Below, in pieces: positions 17,019-24,886 of a stretch of 33,595 nucleotides of DNA. Position numbers and translations under genes: made by a program. The stretch covers positions 1 to 33,595 of the forward strand of contig SUTL01000015.1 of NCBI GenBank assembly GCA_015062925.1. The letters run 5' to 3'. Under the pieces are notes generated by a model. That model was not told the origin of the DNA. It was given only the letters and a program-made list of their open reading frames with translations, and searched no databases. Position 1 is the first letter of the stretch. The number at the start of each line of letters is the position of its first letter. The DNA comes from Methanobrevibacter thaueri (lineage in GTDB: Archaea; Methanobacteriota; Methanobacteria; Methanobacteriales; Methanobacteriaceae).

Positions 17019-17657
17019 TTAAACAACCCTATTTAAACCTAAATAGATTTTGTTCTTCTTATACACCTTATCTAAAATCTCATTCCACTCTTCAACACTA
17101 ATATGTCCTTTATTCGGAATCAAATTATCAAGTGAAACCTCATTAACATTTAAAATATCAGCAAGAACATAAGACAAAGTCCTACCAGTTAATGCTAATT
17201 CATAAGGATCATAACCAGTAACAGTTAAAACCCAGATATTGCCCTTAGAAGAACTATTATACTCCTTTCTAAGAGAATCAAACCAACTTGCAACAATATT
17301 GCCTTCACATCCAATACCATTACCAATAGAAATATAATAATCCTCACCAGTAAACTCAACAGAATCAATAGCAGATTGGATTTTACTATTAAGCTCAGGA
17401 GAACCAATTTCAAGATTCAATTCATTATTAGTAATAGTATCAGATAAATAATTCTCAATTTCCTTCTGGTTTTTAAAATAACCTAAAGGCTCTAATCTAT
17501 CCGGATCCCTATCACATAAATCATAAATCAAATCCTCATCAACATCAACAATCTCATAACCTTCCAGTTTATGTGATTTATACTCCTTAAAATCAATACA
17601 ATAATTCTCCAAATCATCCTTGTTTAAATACCAGAGAACTTGAACCTTTTTAATCAT
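17019..17657 (-). CDS. Hypothetical protein, 212 aa
   Basis: No family was recognised. The protein is soluble-looking, acidic in its N-terminal half (EGYEIVDVDEDLIYDLCDRDPDRLEP) and has a Gly-rich turn (ISIGNGIGCEGNIVASWFD) around residue 108-126. A more hydrophobic stretch WVLTVTGYDPYELALTGRTLSYVLADIL follows, and the C-terminal part reads HISVEEWNEILDKVYKKNKIYLGLNRV. It is encoded 13 bp after the RDD membrane protein and so is probably the last gene of a hypE-RDD-unknown transcript. A function in hydrogenase maturation is not implied by sequence. Confidence 0.7.
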   Translation of the reverse strand: MIKKVQVLWYLNKDDLENYCIDFKEYKSHKLEGYEIVDVDEDLIYDLCDRDPDRLEPLGYFKNQKEIENYLSDTITNNELNLEIGSPELNSKIQSAIDSVEFTGEDYYISIGNGIGCEGNIVASWFDSLRKEYNSSSKGNIWVLTVTGYDPYELALTGRTLSYVLADILNVNEVSLDNLIPNKGHISVEEWNEILDKVYKKNKIYLGLNRVV

Positions 17658-17670
17658 AATAATCTAAATT

Positions 17671-18069
17671 TTATTTATCTCTAACAACAATAGTTCTTGT
17701 AATATAACTGAATAACCTATCAGTACCAATAAATTTTCCAATAAGCCAATCAAAAATAATAGGGAACCATAATATTTTAGTTACATTACGCACAATAGAC
17801 TGTAACCATGAAATATTCGCTCCATTAAAAGATTGAACTTTAAGATACATTAAAGATTTACCTACAGTAGCACCAATTAATTTTTCACATAAAATGAAAT
17901 AAAGATAAATAAAAACAGGCACAATATAAGGTAAAAACTGATAAGCACTATATGAATCAACAGGTTTAATAATTAAAGATAAACCGTAAGATACCAACCA
18001 CATAAACATTGATAAAACGAAAAAATCAAGAAGATATGCTATAATTCTTTTTGAAAATATACTTGCCAT
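17671..18069 (-). CDS. RDD-family integral membrane protein
   Basis: 132 aa. The opening SKRIIAYLLDFFVLSMFMW carries the Arg and Asp that name the RDD family, and ATVGKSLMYLKVQSFNG is the second conserved block. Three hydrophobic segments are visible (about 12-34, 46-65 and 95-115). RDD proteins are small membrane proteins with poorly known roles; some bacterial ones have been linked to ion exchange. AGGTGAT lies 3 nt before the ATG. It follows hypE by 19 bp, probably in the same transcript. Confidence 0.85.
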   Translation of the reverse strand: MASIFSKRIIAYLLDFFVLSMFMWLVSYGLSLIIKPVDSYSAYQFLPYIVPVFIYLYFILCEKLIGATVGKSLMYLKVQSFNGANISWLQSIVRNVTKILWFPIIFDWLIGKFIGTDRLFSYITRTIVVRDK

Positions 18070-18088
18070 AATATCACCTTTACTTTTT

Positions 18089-19108
18089 TTAACAAACTCT
18101 AGGAACAGGATCAGCTATTGGTGCTTCAAGAATTCTTTCTCCACCAATTGGAGTGTTAACAACAACATAATCCCCTTCAACAACTTCACCAATTATCGCT
18201 GCATTTTCACCATATTTTTCATTTTTAATAGCTTCAAGAATCTCATCAGCCTTATCTGCTTTAACACCCATTACAACTTTACCCTCATTAGCAACTTCAA
18301 ACGGATCAATACCTAACATTTCAGAAACAGCATGAACTTCTTCTTTAATAGGGATAGACTCCTGTTCAAGAACAATACCCACACCTGCTTTAGATGCCAT
18401 TTCATTAATCGCATTAGCAAATCCCCCACGAGTAGGGTCTTTCATAGCTGTAACACCACCAATATCCAAAGCTTTACTGATAATATTCCACATAGGAGCA
18501 ACATCAGATTTTAAATCAGTTTCAAAACCAAAACCTTCCCTAAAGGACATTAAACTCATTCCATGATCACCTAAGCTTCCTGTGACAATGATTTTATCAC
18601 CAACTTCAAGACCGGAATCACGAACAACACTGCCCTTTTTAGCTATTCCAATACCAGTTGTCACCATAACAATACCATCAATTTTATCCTGAGGCATTAC
18701 TTTAGTATCTCCTGTAATAACAGCAACATCAACTTCTTCACAAGTTTCATTTAAAGATTTGATGATTTTATCCAAATCTTCAATCGGAAAACCTTCCTGC
18801 ATAATAATTGCATTAGAAATAGCTAATGGTTTAGCACCCATAACAGAAACATCATTAATTGTTCCTGCAGCTGAAATCCGCCCAATATCTCCACCAGGGA
18901 AAAATAACGGGTCAATAGTGTGACCATCAGTAGTTAAAATAATTTCATAATCTCCTAAAGGAATAGATGCTCCATCATCCAAGTCATCTAAACTAATACC
19001 ACCATTAACACTTTTTTTAGTGATATTATCTAAAATAGTGCTGGAAATTAAATTAGCCATTACTTCTCCACCAGCACCATGATTCATACTAATTTTATCT
19101 TCAGACAT
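18089..19108 (-). CDS. hypE: Hydrogenase expression/formation protein HypE
   Basis: 339 aa, full length. HypE takes a carbamoyl group on its C-terminal cysteine and dehydrates it to a thiocyanate that becomes the CN ligands of the NiFe centre. The PurM/AIR-synthase-like fold is shown by MNHGAGGEVM, DDGASIPLGDYEIILTTDGHTIDP, GRISAAGTINDVSVMGAKP, TGDTKVMP and DPTRGGFANAINEMA. The protein ends PVPRVC, with the required terminal Cys339. No other hyp gene is in the window. GGAGAT lies just upstream of the ATG. It heads a leftward transcript with the RDD and 212-aa genes. Confidence 0.96.
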   Translation of the reverse strand: MSEDKISMNHGAGGEVMANLISSTILDNITKKSVNGGISLDDLDDGASIPLGDYEIILTTDGHTIDPLFFPGGDIGRISAAGTINDVSVMGAKPLAISNAIIMQEGFPIEDLDKIIKSLNETCEEVDVAVITGDTKVMPQDKIDGIVMVTTGIGIAKKGSVVRDSGLEVGDKIIVTGSLGDHGMSLMSFREGFGFETDLKSDVAPMWNIISKALDIGGVTAMKDPTRGGFANAINEMASKAGVGIVLEQESIPIKEEVHAVSEMLGIDPFEVANEGKVVMGVKADKADEILEAIKNEKYGENAAIIGEVVEGDYVVVNTPIGGERILEAPIADPVPRVC

Positions 19109-19162
19109 TTTATCTCCTAATATATTATAAATATAACTAATGATAATGTTTGTTAAAACAAG

Positions 19163-19170
19163 TATATAAA
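19163..19170 (-). promoter_or_regulatory. TATA box of hypE
   Basis: TTTATATA on the minus strand, about 55 bp before the hypE ATG, gives a leader of about 30 nt. Just upstream (19186-19230) several copies of ACTGTT/ACAGT half-sites lie in both orientations (for example 19190-19196 with 19209-19215), which could be regulator binding sites. Confidence 0.45.
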
Positions 19171-19311
19171 TTGACCTTATTAAACTTAAACTGTTTAAAT
19201 ATAGAATAAAACAGTATAATACAGTTAATTTTATATTAACCAGTTAAAATAAACTATTGAAAAAAATTAGATTGAATAGTATTGGATTGATGGATAATTA
19301 TATTTTAATTG

Positions 19312-19330
19312 AAAAAATGGATAAAAAAAA
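19312..19330 (-). terminator. T-rich terminator of rps8e
   Basis: The minus strand runs through two T-tracts (8 and 6 residues) about 20-40 bp after the rps8e stop. A U-run without strong hairpin is the usual archaeal terminator signal. Confidence 0.5.
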
Positions 19331-19350
19331 GTGAAATTTTGGAATTTTTT

Positions 19351-19725
19351 TTAAATTAAAATTCCGTTTATAACACCGTCTTGACCTGGTCTTGAGGTTA
19401 CTTTTGCATTACCTTCAGGGGTTTCTACAATAGCACCTTTTGTGATGATGTTTCTTCTAACATAGTTTGGGTTTGCGGTGTTTTCTACTACTCCAAGAAT
19501 ATCGACTACTTGGGTTTTACCGTTGGAGTCTGTGACGTTTATTGTGTTACCGGTAGCTAATCTGAGTTTTTCGTTTCCGCCACGAGTTCTGATTTTTCTT
19601 AATTTTTTTTCATCTAATCTGGTTTCTGCTGGATCTCTTCCTAATTCGGATTTTCTTTTTCCACGGTTTGAAACATTCCTTGCACCAGATGGACTTCTTG
19701 TTGATTTTCCTTGAGAAATTGCCAT
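19351..19725 (-). CDS. rps8e: 30S ribosomal protein S8e
   Basis: 124 aa from the ATG at 19725. The GTG three codons upstream is inside the AGGTGA ribosome binding site. S8e is an archaeal/eukaryal small-subunit protein that binds 16S rRNA. Conserved blocks are MAISQGKSTRSPSGA, KRKSELGRDPAETRL, KLRKIRTRGGNEKLRL, and VENTANPNYVRRNIITKGAIVETPEGNAKVTSRPGQDGVINGIL. It stands alone with its own strong TATA box and a leader of about 160 nt that can fold into an extended hairpin, which is unusual for a gene with such a good ribosome binding site. Confidence 0.97.
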   Translation of the reverse strand: MAISQGKSTRSPSGARNVSNRGKRKSELGRDPAETRLDEKKLRKIRTRGGNEKLRLATGNTINVTDSNGKTQVVDILGVVENTANPNYVRRNIITKGAIVETPEGNAKVTSRPGQDGVINGILI

Positions 19726-19787
19726 TATCTTCACCTGAATTTTTTTCTTTTAATGAATTTTGTATAATTAAAATTAATAATCGCTGT

Positions 19788-19910
19788 CTTAAAGCCTCTT
19801 TTTCAATTAAACTGTATTTTTTGCAAGATTATGATTTGTTACAGTTTAATTTTTGAGAGCAAAAAAAGAGCCTTAAAGAGTAATGATAATTAAATATTTC
19901 ATTATCATTA
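19788..19910 (-). ncRNA. Structured 5' leader of rps8e or separate small RNA
   Basis: Between promoter and coding sequence the minus-strand RNA can form nested stems: a perfect 12-bp stem (19805-19816 with 19840-19851, 23-nt loop), a perfect 8-bp stem (19796-19803 with 19863-19870), and an outer 6-of-7-bp stem (19788-19794 with 19872-19878). The right side has an 11-nt internal bulge. A further 10-bp hairpin (19881-19890 with 19901-19910) overlaps the predicted start site. It could be a cis-regulatory leader controlling S8e synthesis or a small RNA processed from it. No known riboswitch or leader class was recognised. Confidence 0.45.
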
Positions 19911-19918
19911 TATATAAA
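19911..19918 (-). promoter_or_regulatory. TATA box of the rps8e leader transcript
   Basis: The minus strand reads TTTATATA, preceded by AACTAACC as a possible BRE. The predicted start near 19888 leaves about 160 nt of leader before the rps8e ATG. Confidence 0.55.
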
Positions 19919-19950
19919 GGTTAGTTTTTTATGGGGAAAAATAGAGGATT

Positions 19951-20190
19951 TTATTTTTTATTTTTTAAAATGAAATTGTCAACTAATTTGTCGAATTCTT
20001 CTTCACTTAAATCTTTATTTGATGCTGCATCAAGTATTTCTTGTATTTCTTCGTTTGAAACATCATCTCCTAATAGTTGAAGTAATAATTCTTTTAAATC
20101 TTCATCATCAATGTATGCTTCTTTGTTTGAGGATGTTGTTTGTGTGTTTCCGTTTTCATCTAGTGTGTAATATGGGATTTCTTTTGTCAT
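19951..20190 (-). CDS. Small acidic hypothetical protein, 79 aa
   Basis: The start is taken at the ATG at 20190. Longer in-frame starts would run deep into the preceding gene. The C-terminal two thirds is helical and acidic: YIDDEDLKELLLQLLGDD, SNEEIQEILDAAS, and DLSEEEFDKLVDNFILKNKK, a pattern like a small helical adaptor or interaction domain. No family was recognised. It begins 1 bp after the stop of the acidic 97-aa gene, so the two are almost certainly translated together. Confidence 0.65.
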   Translation of the reverse strand: MTKEIPYYTLDENGNTQTTSSNKEAYIDDEDLKELLLQLLGDDVSNEEIQEILDAASNKDLSEEEFDKLVDNFILKNKK

Positions 20191-20191
20191 T

Positions 20192-20482
20192 TTAATCTTC
20201 TTCGGGGAATTCATAATAAACGACACCGTATGGGTCATCATCAAAATACCATTCGTTTGGTTCGTCAAAAGATTCAATATCTTCATCATCATCGATTATC
20301 ATATCTTCGATTTCATCAGCACCCTCTACTTGGATGACAATATTAACATCATCGTCAAGAGATTCAATATCTATACCCAGCTCATCCAAATCTATTTCCA
20401 GTTCTCCATCTTTAAATGCTTCTGGTGGGACAACTATAACTATTTCATCAGCAGAGTTAATGTTTATTTCAGGGTTTTTCAT
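20192..20482 (-). CDS. Highly acidic hypothetical protein, about 97 aa
   Basis: The start is placed at the ATG at 20482, 9 nt after a GGAG; an ATG five codons further upstream (20497) is the alternative, but then GGAG lies inside the gene. The protein is extremely acidic, with runs such as IDLDELGIDIESLDDDVN and DDDEDIESFDEPNEWYFDDD. The N-terminal part (EIVIVVPPEAFKDG) looks like a beta strand and loop. It has no membrane segment or Cys. Such charge suggests a nucleic-acid mimic, a chaperone-like or a partner-binding protein, but this is speculation. It pairs with the downstream 79-aa gene. Confidence 0.65.
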   Translation of the reverse strand: MKNPEININSADEIVIVVPPEAFKDGELEIDLDELGIDIESLDDDVNIVIQVEGADEIEDMIIDDDEDIESFDEPNEWYFDDDPYGVVYYEFPEED

Positions 20483-20542
20483 GTAATTATTCTCCATAAA
20501 TTGTTTTTATTTATTATTTAATAATTTAGTGGATAGTAACAA

Positions 20543-20887
20543 TTAAATGTTACTATCTATTAAACATTCCATTTTTGGAATTCCAAAGTTGTTTTTACAT
20601 TTGATTGAGCAGATTTTAGTGTTTTCAATGCACATGTCAAAGTATATGTAAATATCATCACAGTTAATGTTGATTTTAACATTTGGATTTTCAAGGGTTT
20701 CTTTTGATGTGTTTAAAACTTCTGAAGCTTGTGGAACAATAACTGCTGTTGGGTAGTTTGAGTTGTTTATTCCAAGGTATATTCCTTGTGAAATTCCATA
20801 ATCTGCACAGTATCCTTTTTCACCATCTATTATACCTATGAAGGTATCGTTTATTTCATTATAACTTGATATTAATGTTTTTTTCAT
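20543..20887 (-). CDS. Hypothetical protein, 114 aa
   Basis: The start is the ATG at 20887, 10 nt after GAGG; an upstream TTG at 20896 is rejected. No family was recognised. It has no signal peptide. Features are MKKTLISSYNEINDTFIGIIDGEKGY at the N-terminus, a possible beta-rich middle (YLGINNSNYPTAVIVPQASE), and five Cys residues, four of them in the C-terminal third: INCDDIYIYFDMCIENTKICSIKCKNN. The Cys arrangement could bind a metal but does not match a standard CxxC pair. It lies about 60 bp upstream of the acidic gene pair and may belong to the same unit. Confidence 0.6.
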   Translation of the reverse strand: MKKTLISSYNEINDTFIGIIDGEKGYCADYGISQGIYLGINNSNYPTAVIVPQASEVLNTSKETLENPNVKININCDDIYIYFDMCIENTKICSIKCKNNFGIPKMECLIDSNI

Positions 20888-21069
20888 TTTTATCAAACCT
20901 CATATTAACTATATGTATTAATACTATATTAATAAAGTCCAAGAGCATTTGAAAAGTAACTGTTAGTTTTTTTAACCTAAATTAAATTGTTTTAAGACAA
21001 TACTATTGAAATTAATCTGGAAAATTGATTTGAGTTAACTATTAAAAGTAAAAAAGATATAAATTTAAA

Positions 21070-21765
21070 ATGGTGTTTGAATTGGTTAGTGAAACTAAAG
21101 AACAATTAGAACTTGAAGCTGAAATTAAAGCACAAGCTCATGAATTCTTAAAATATCTTAATTCAACTTTACCCGAAAGTATGGAATTGGAATATGAAGG
21201 ATTTTACAGAAGAGGATTTTTTGTAAGTAAAAAAAGATATGCTGTAATTGAAGATGGAGAAATTATAGCAAAAGGACTTGAATTAGTTAGAAGAGATTGG
21301 GCGCCAATAGTGAAACAAACACAAGAATCTGTTTTAATGGCTATTTTAAAAGAAGGAGATTCAGATAAAGCTATTAGTGAAGTTAAAAAAGTCCTTAAAA
21401 AAATAAAAAAAGGAGAAGTTGATAAAAAAGACCTTATTATTCACACACAAATAACCAAACCGCTAAACCAATACAAACAGATAGGACCTCATGTTGTTGC
21501 TGCACAAAAAATAGAAGAGCATGGTATTAAAGTTACAAGAGGAACAATTATACAATACATTATAGTTAAAGGAAAAGGATCAATTAGTCAAAGAGCTATT
21601 CCCTATGAGTATAGTGAAAAATATGACTATGATAAAGATTATTATATTAATAATCAGTTAATACCTGCTGTTGAAAGAATAATGTATTCATTTGGATATA
21701 CAAAAAAAGACTTAAAAGACATGGCAGCCGGTGAAGTTCAACAAAGTCTTGATGCATTTTTCTAA
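21070..21765 (+). CDS. polB2: DNA polymerase family B, C-terminal subunit (PolB2) of the split enzyme
   Basis: 231 aa. The protein is the C-terminal palm/thumb part of an archaeal family-B polymerase: [25 protein letters not shown] is the KKxYA primer-template binding motif with the following strand, and [30 protein letters not shown] is a thumb motif. The polymerase motifs A and C and the exonuclease domain are absent. In Methanobacteriales the gene is naturally split into PolB1 and PolB2 (MTH1208 and MTH208 in M. thermautotrophicus), so this is a true subunit and not a pseudogene; polB1 must lie elsewhere. No Shine-Dalgarno is seen and the start may be leaderless. Confidence 0.92.
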   Translation: MVFELVSETKEQLELEAEIKAQAHEFLKYLNSTLPESMELEYEGFYRRGFFVSKKRYAVIEDGEIIAKGLELVRRDWAPIVKQTQESVLMAILKEGDSDKAISEVKKVLKKIKKGEVDKKDLIIHTQITKPLNQYKQIGPHVVAAQKIEEHGIKVTRGTIIQYIIVKGKGSISQRAIPYEYSEKYDYDKDYYINNQLIPAVERIMYSFGYTKKDLKDMAAGEVQQSLDAFF

Positions 21766-21803
21766 ATATTTAAATAATTTTAAAATATATATTATATAAT
21801 TAT

Positions 21804-22499
21804 ATGATTCAAAATGATGATGATCGTGTTGTCTTTTTTGATATAGATGGCACTTTACTTGATACTTCAGATTTTGCTGAAACAGCAAGAAAAGCAGCAA
21901 TAGGATTAATGGTGGATAATGGATTACCACTTGATAAAGATGAAGCATATGGTGTTCTTAAAACCATCATACGTGAAAAAGGATCAAATTACGGTAAACA
22001 TTTCAATGTACTGACACAAGTAGTACTCGGCCATGAAGACCCTATGCTTGTAGCACTAGGAATGATAACCTACCACAATGTTAAAATGGCATTATTAAGA
22101 CCATTCCCAGAAACACTAGACACACTAATCTATCTTAAAAGTCAAGGATACAGATTAGCAGTAATATCAAATGGAATTACAATAAAACAATGGGAAAAAC
22201 TTGTAAGACTTAATATCCATTCATTTTTCGATGCAGTAATAACCTCAGAAGAAGTGGGTAAAGAAAAACCAAACAGATTAATATATGATGTTGCACTAAG
22301 AAAAATGAAAGGAAACCCAGAAAAATCAGTGATGATAGGTAATAAATTCAAAGCAGATGCCCTAGGTGCAGTTAATGCAGGAATGAGTGCCATACTTGTA
22401 AACTCAGATATAACTGAAGAAGACAGAGATTATATAAAACAGGAAAAATTAGATATTACCATTATGGATAATATTGGTGATGTAAACACCATCCTCTAA
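21804..22499 (+). CDS. HAD-superfamily phosphatase (glyceraldehyde 3-phosphate phosphatase family)
   Basis: 231 aa, full length. HAD motif I is FFDIDGT (nucleophile Asp13, general acid Asp15), motif II VISNG (Ser122), motif III GKEKP (Lys153 or Lys155), and motif IV MIGNKFKAD. In motif IV the usual first Asp (GDxxxxD) is Asn180, while Asp185 is kept. The overall pattern fits the archaeal TIGR02253 group, annotated as glyceraldehyde 3-phosphate phosphatase in other Methanobacteriales; the substrate is not proven here. A TATA-like ATATATATTATATA lies directly before the ATG, suggesting a leaderless mRNA. It starts 38 bp after polB2, as I recall for the thermophilic relative (MTH208-MTH209). Confidence 0.85.
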   Translation: MIQNDDDRVVFFDIDGTLLDTSDFAETARKAAIGLMVDNGLPLDKDEAYGVLKTIIREKGSNYGKHFNVLTQVVLGHEDPMLVALGMITYHNVKMALLRPFPETLDTLIYLKSQGYRLAVISNGITIKQWEKLVRLNIHSFFDAVITSEEVGKEKPNRLIYDVALRKMKGNPEKSVMIGNKFKADALGAVNAGMSAILVNSDITEEDRDYIKQEKLDITIMDNIGDVNTIL

Positions 22500-22504
22500 T
22501 AATA

Positions 22505-23278
22505 TTAAAAATCAAGTTCCAAAGTAACAGGACAGTGATCTGAACCATAAATATCAGATAAAATCTCTGCAGATTTCACCTTATTTTTTATTTCCTCATT
22601 AACATAGAAATAATCAAGTCTCCAACCAGCATTTCTTTCACGTGCACGAGTCCTATAACTCCACCAGGTAAAATTATCCTCACCATCATCAAATAATCTG
22701 AAAGTATCAATGAAACCTTCTTTTTCCAATTCATCCAACCATGCACGTTCCTCTGGAAGATAACCTGATTTACCCTCACAGTTTTTTGGATTATAAACAT
22801 CAATAGGATGATGAGCAATATTATAATCCCCAGTGATAACTAAATTCTCCCCCTGATTTTTAAGTTCCACTAACTGATCAAGCAGAGCATTGCAGAAATC
22901 AACTTTAAAATCAAGTCTTTTAGCATTCATACCACTATTAGGAAAATAAATATTATATAAATAAAAATCAGGATACTTGATTCTTAAAACCCTACCTTCA
23001 AAATCAAGCTCCTCAACACCTAAACCTTTAACAATTTCAACAGGTTCTATTTTAGAGTAGGTTCCAACACCACTATAACCTTTCTTTTCAGCTTCATTAA
23101 AATACTGATGAAAACCATTAACATCAACTAATTTCTTTGGAATTTTATCATGTGATGCTCTTACTTCTTGAAAATTTATAATATCCGCATCAGTATTATC
23201 AAACCAGTTCCAGAATTCCTCTTTTTTTGAAACTGCTCTAATTCCATTAACATTCCATGAAACTAGTTTTATTGACAT
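22505..23278 (-). CDS. xth: Exodeoxyribonuclease III / AP endonuclease
   Basis: 257 aa, full length. Catalytic residues of the Xth/APE1 fold are all visible: SWNVNGIR (Asn9), QEVR (Glu38), YFPNSG (Asn114), TGDYNIAH (Asp151, Asn153), LDYF (Asp222) and GSDHCP (Asp247-His248). It cleaves at abasic sites in base excision repair. The homologue Mth212 of M. thermautotrophicus also cuts 5' of deoxyuridine, and TWWSYRTRARERNAGWRLDYF strongly resembles it; Lys125 sits at the same alignment position. Whether this mesophilic protein acts on uracil is not known. Its ATG overlaps the pheS stop (TAATG), so the two are translationally coupled. Confidence 0.95.
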   Translation of the reverse strand: MSIKLVSWNVNGIRAVSKKEEFWNWFDNTDADIINFQEVRASHDKIPKKLVDVNGFHQYFNEAEKKGYSGVGTYSKIEPVEIVKGLGVEELDFEGRVLRIKYPDFYLYNIYFPNSGMNAKRLDFKVDFCNALLDQLVELKNQGENLVITGDYNIAHHPIDVYNPKNCEGKSGYLPEERAWLDELEKEGFIDTFRLFDDGEDNFTWWSYRTRARERNAGWRLDYFYVNEEIKNKVKSAEILSDIYGSDHCPVTLELDF

Positions 23279-24819
23279 TATAATTTAACTCCATTAACTG
23301 TAGGTAATTCCCGTAACCATTTAATGTCACTTTTATAAAGCATACGAATGTCTTCAACATCATACCTTATCATTGCAAGTCTTTCAATTCCCAAACCAAA
23401 AGCAAGTGCCGGTTGATTTATACCTAATGGTTTTAGAACTTCAGGTCTGAACATTCCTGCTCCTCCAAGTTCTATCCAGCTTTCTTTTTCTTCCAAATAA
23501 ATTTCTGTTTCAGTGGATAAGTATGTGTATGGGAAGTAAGCTGGTCTGAATCTTACTTCAAAACCTAATTTTTTATAGAATTCTTTTAATGTTCCAAGGA
23601 GGTTTTGATAGCTGATTCCTTCATCACAAACTAATCCTTCTACTTGGTGGAATTCAGGTAAATGTTTATAATCAAATGTTTCTCTTCTAAATACTCTTCC
23701 AACGGAAAACATTTTAATTGGAGGTTCATGTTCATATAAGTGTTTTGTTGATATTCCAGTAGTGTGGGTTCTTAAAACACTTTGACGTGCTATATCTTCA
23801 CTCCAGTCATATTGCCATCCAATTGAACCTGTGTCTGCACCGGTTTCATGTGTTTCAGCAGTTAATTTTACAAGTGCATCATCTGGTAAGTCACAGGTTA
23901 ATGGGTTTTTAAGATAGAATGTATCTTGCATTTCACGTGCTGCATGGTCTTGTGGTTGGAATAGTGAATCAAAGTTCCAGAATGCTGATTCTACAAATTC
24001 CCCATTGTCTTCTGAAAATCCCATGTTTAAAAAGATTTCTCTTATTTCATCAATGATTATTCTTAGCGGATGTTTTTTACCTGCGAATTTTATTGGGGAT
24101 TCTGCTTGAATATCATATGGACGGTATTCTAGATGTTTCCATTCTCCATCTTTTAAGTGTTCGTGTGTTAGTTGTGTTGCTTGTTGTTTTATTGTGAAAC
24201 CGTGTTCAAGTATAGCTTTACCTTTTGGTAGGAGTTTAAAAGAGTGTGAGGTTTCTTTTTCAACATTTAATATGTTTTTTCTACCAGTTAATTTTTTAAA
24301 TCCATCTACTAAATCATCAGTGAATAATTTAACTCCATCTGCATTGGATTTAAGATAATCTAAAACTTTTTCATCAACATCTATTTTTGATGCGAAATCT
24401 TTACCGAAATCTGTGATGTTAACTACACCTTTATCGATTTGTGCCCAGTTTTTACGACGTAACCATCCAATAGCAATACCGGTTTCTTGTTTGTCGATTC
24501 CTGCTTCATCAGCAAGGTCTTTCATGTTGATTTGATTTTTATCAATTAAAACATCAAGTATTTTACGTTCTGGAAGACCTTCTTCTGCATATTTAAGTCC
24601 GCTTTCAGTTAGGGAGTATGTTTCTTCAACTTTTTTATCAACTTCAATAATTGATTTAGCTGCAAGTGAACCTGCTGCACTCATTACGGATTTAATATCC
24701 ATTCCGGTATTATTAGCTATATCTTCCGGAGTTGCTTTTGGATTTGATTCCAGTTCTTTTAAAAGTTTTTTTTCATATATATGTAATTCACTAATGGTTT
24801 TTTTAATATCCTCACTCAT
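23278..24819 (-). CDS. pheS: Phenylalanine--tRNA ligase, alpha subunit
   Basis: 513 aa, the size of the archaeal/eukaryal-type alpha subunit. The N-terminal part (1-about 180) holds winged-helix tRNA/DNA-binding-like domains; the class II catalytic domain begins with [16 protein letters not shown]. Motif 2 is [18 protein letters not shown] lies next to the active site, and motif 3 is [15 protein letters not shown]. It charges tRNA-Phe with the beta subunit, whose gene pheT is not in the window. Leftward transcription continues into xth with a one-base overlap, an unusual pairing of a tRNA synthetase with a repair nuclease. Confidence 0.97.
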   Translation of the reverse strand: MSEDIKKTISELHIYEKKLLKELESNPKATPEDIANNTGMDIKSVMSAAGSLAAKSIIEVDKKVEETYSLTESGLKYAEEGLPERKILDVLIDKNQINMKDLADEAGIDKQETGIAIGWLRRKNWAQIDKGVVNITDFGKDFASKIDVDEKVLDYLKSNADGVKLFTDDLVDGFKKLTGRKNILNVEKETSHSFKLLPKGKAILEHGFTIKQQATQLTHEHLKDGEWKHLEYRPYDIQAESPIKFAGKKHPLRIIIDEIREIFLNMGFSEDNGEFVESAFWNFDSLFQPQDHAAREMQDTFYLKNPLTCDLPDDALVKLTAETHETGADTGSIGWQYDWSEDIARQSVLRTHTTGISTKHLYEHEPPIKMFSVGRVFRRETFDYKHLPEFHQVEGLVCDEGISYQNLLGTLKEFYKKLGFEVRFRPAYFPYTYLSTETEIYLEEKESWIELGGAGMFRPEVLKPLGINQPALAFGLGIERLAMIRYDVEDIRMLYKSDIKWLRELPTVNGVKL

Positions 24820-24886
24820 TTAAACACCATACTATAAGATTAATAATATAGTTATATTTGTTTTAAGTAAGTTATAAAGATTTTTG

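Noticed and set aside
19478-19856. Rightward open frames over rps8e and its leader
   Set aside because: They are shadows of S8e and of the structured leader; no ribosome binding site or recognisable product.
21070-21765. Reading polB2 as a truncated polymerase pseudogene
   Set aside because: The split of PolB at this place is known in Methanobacteriales; the frame is intact with a proper start and stop.
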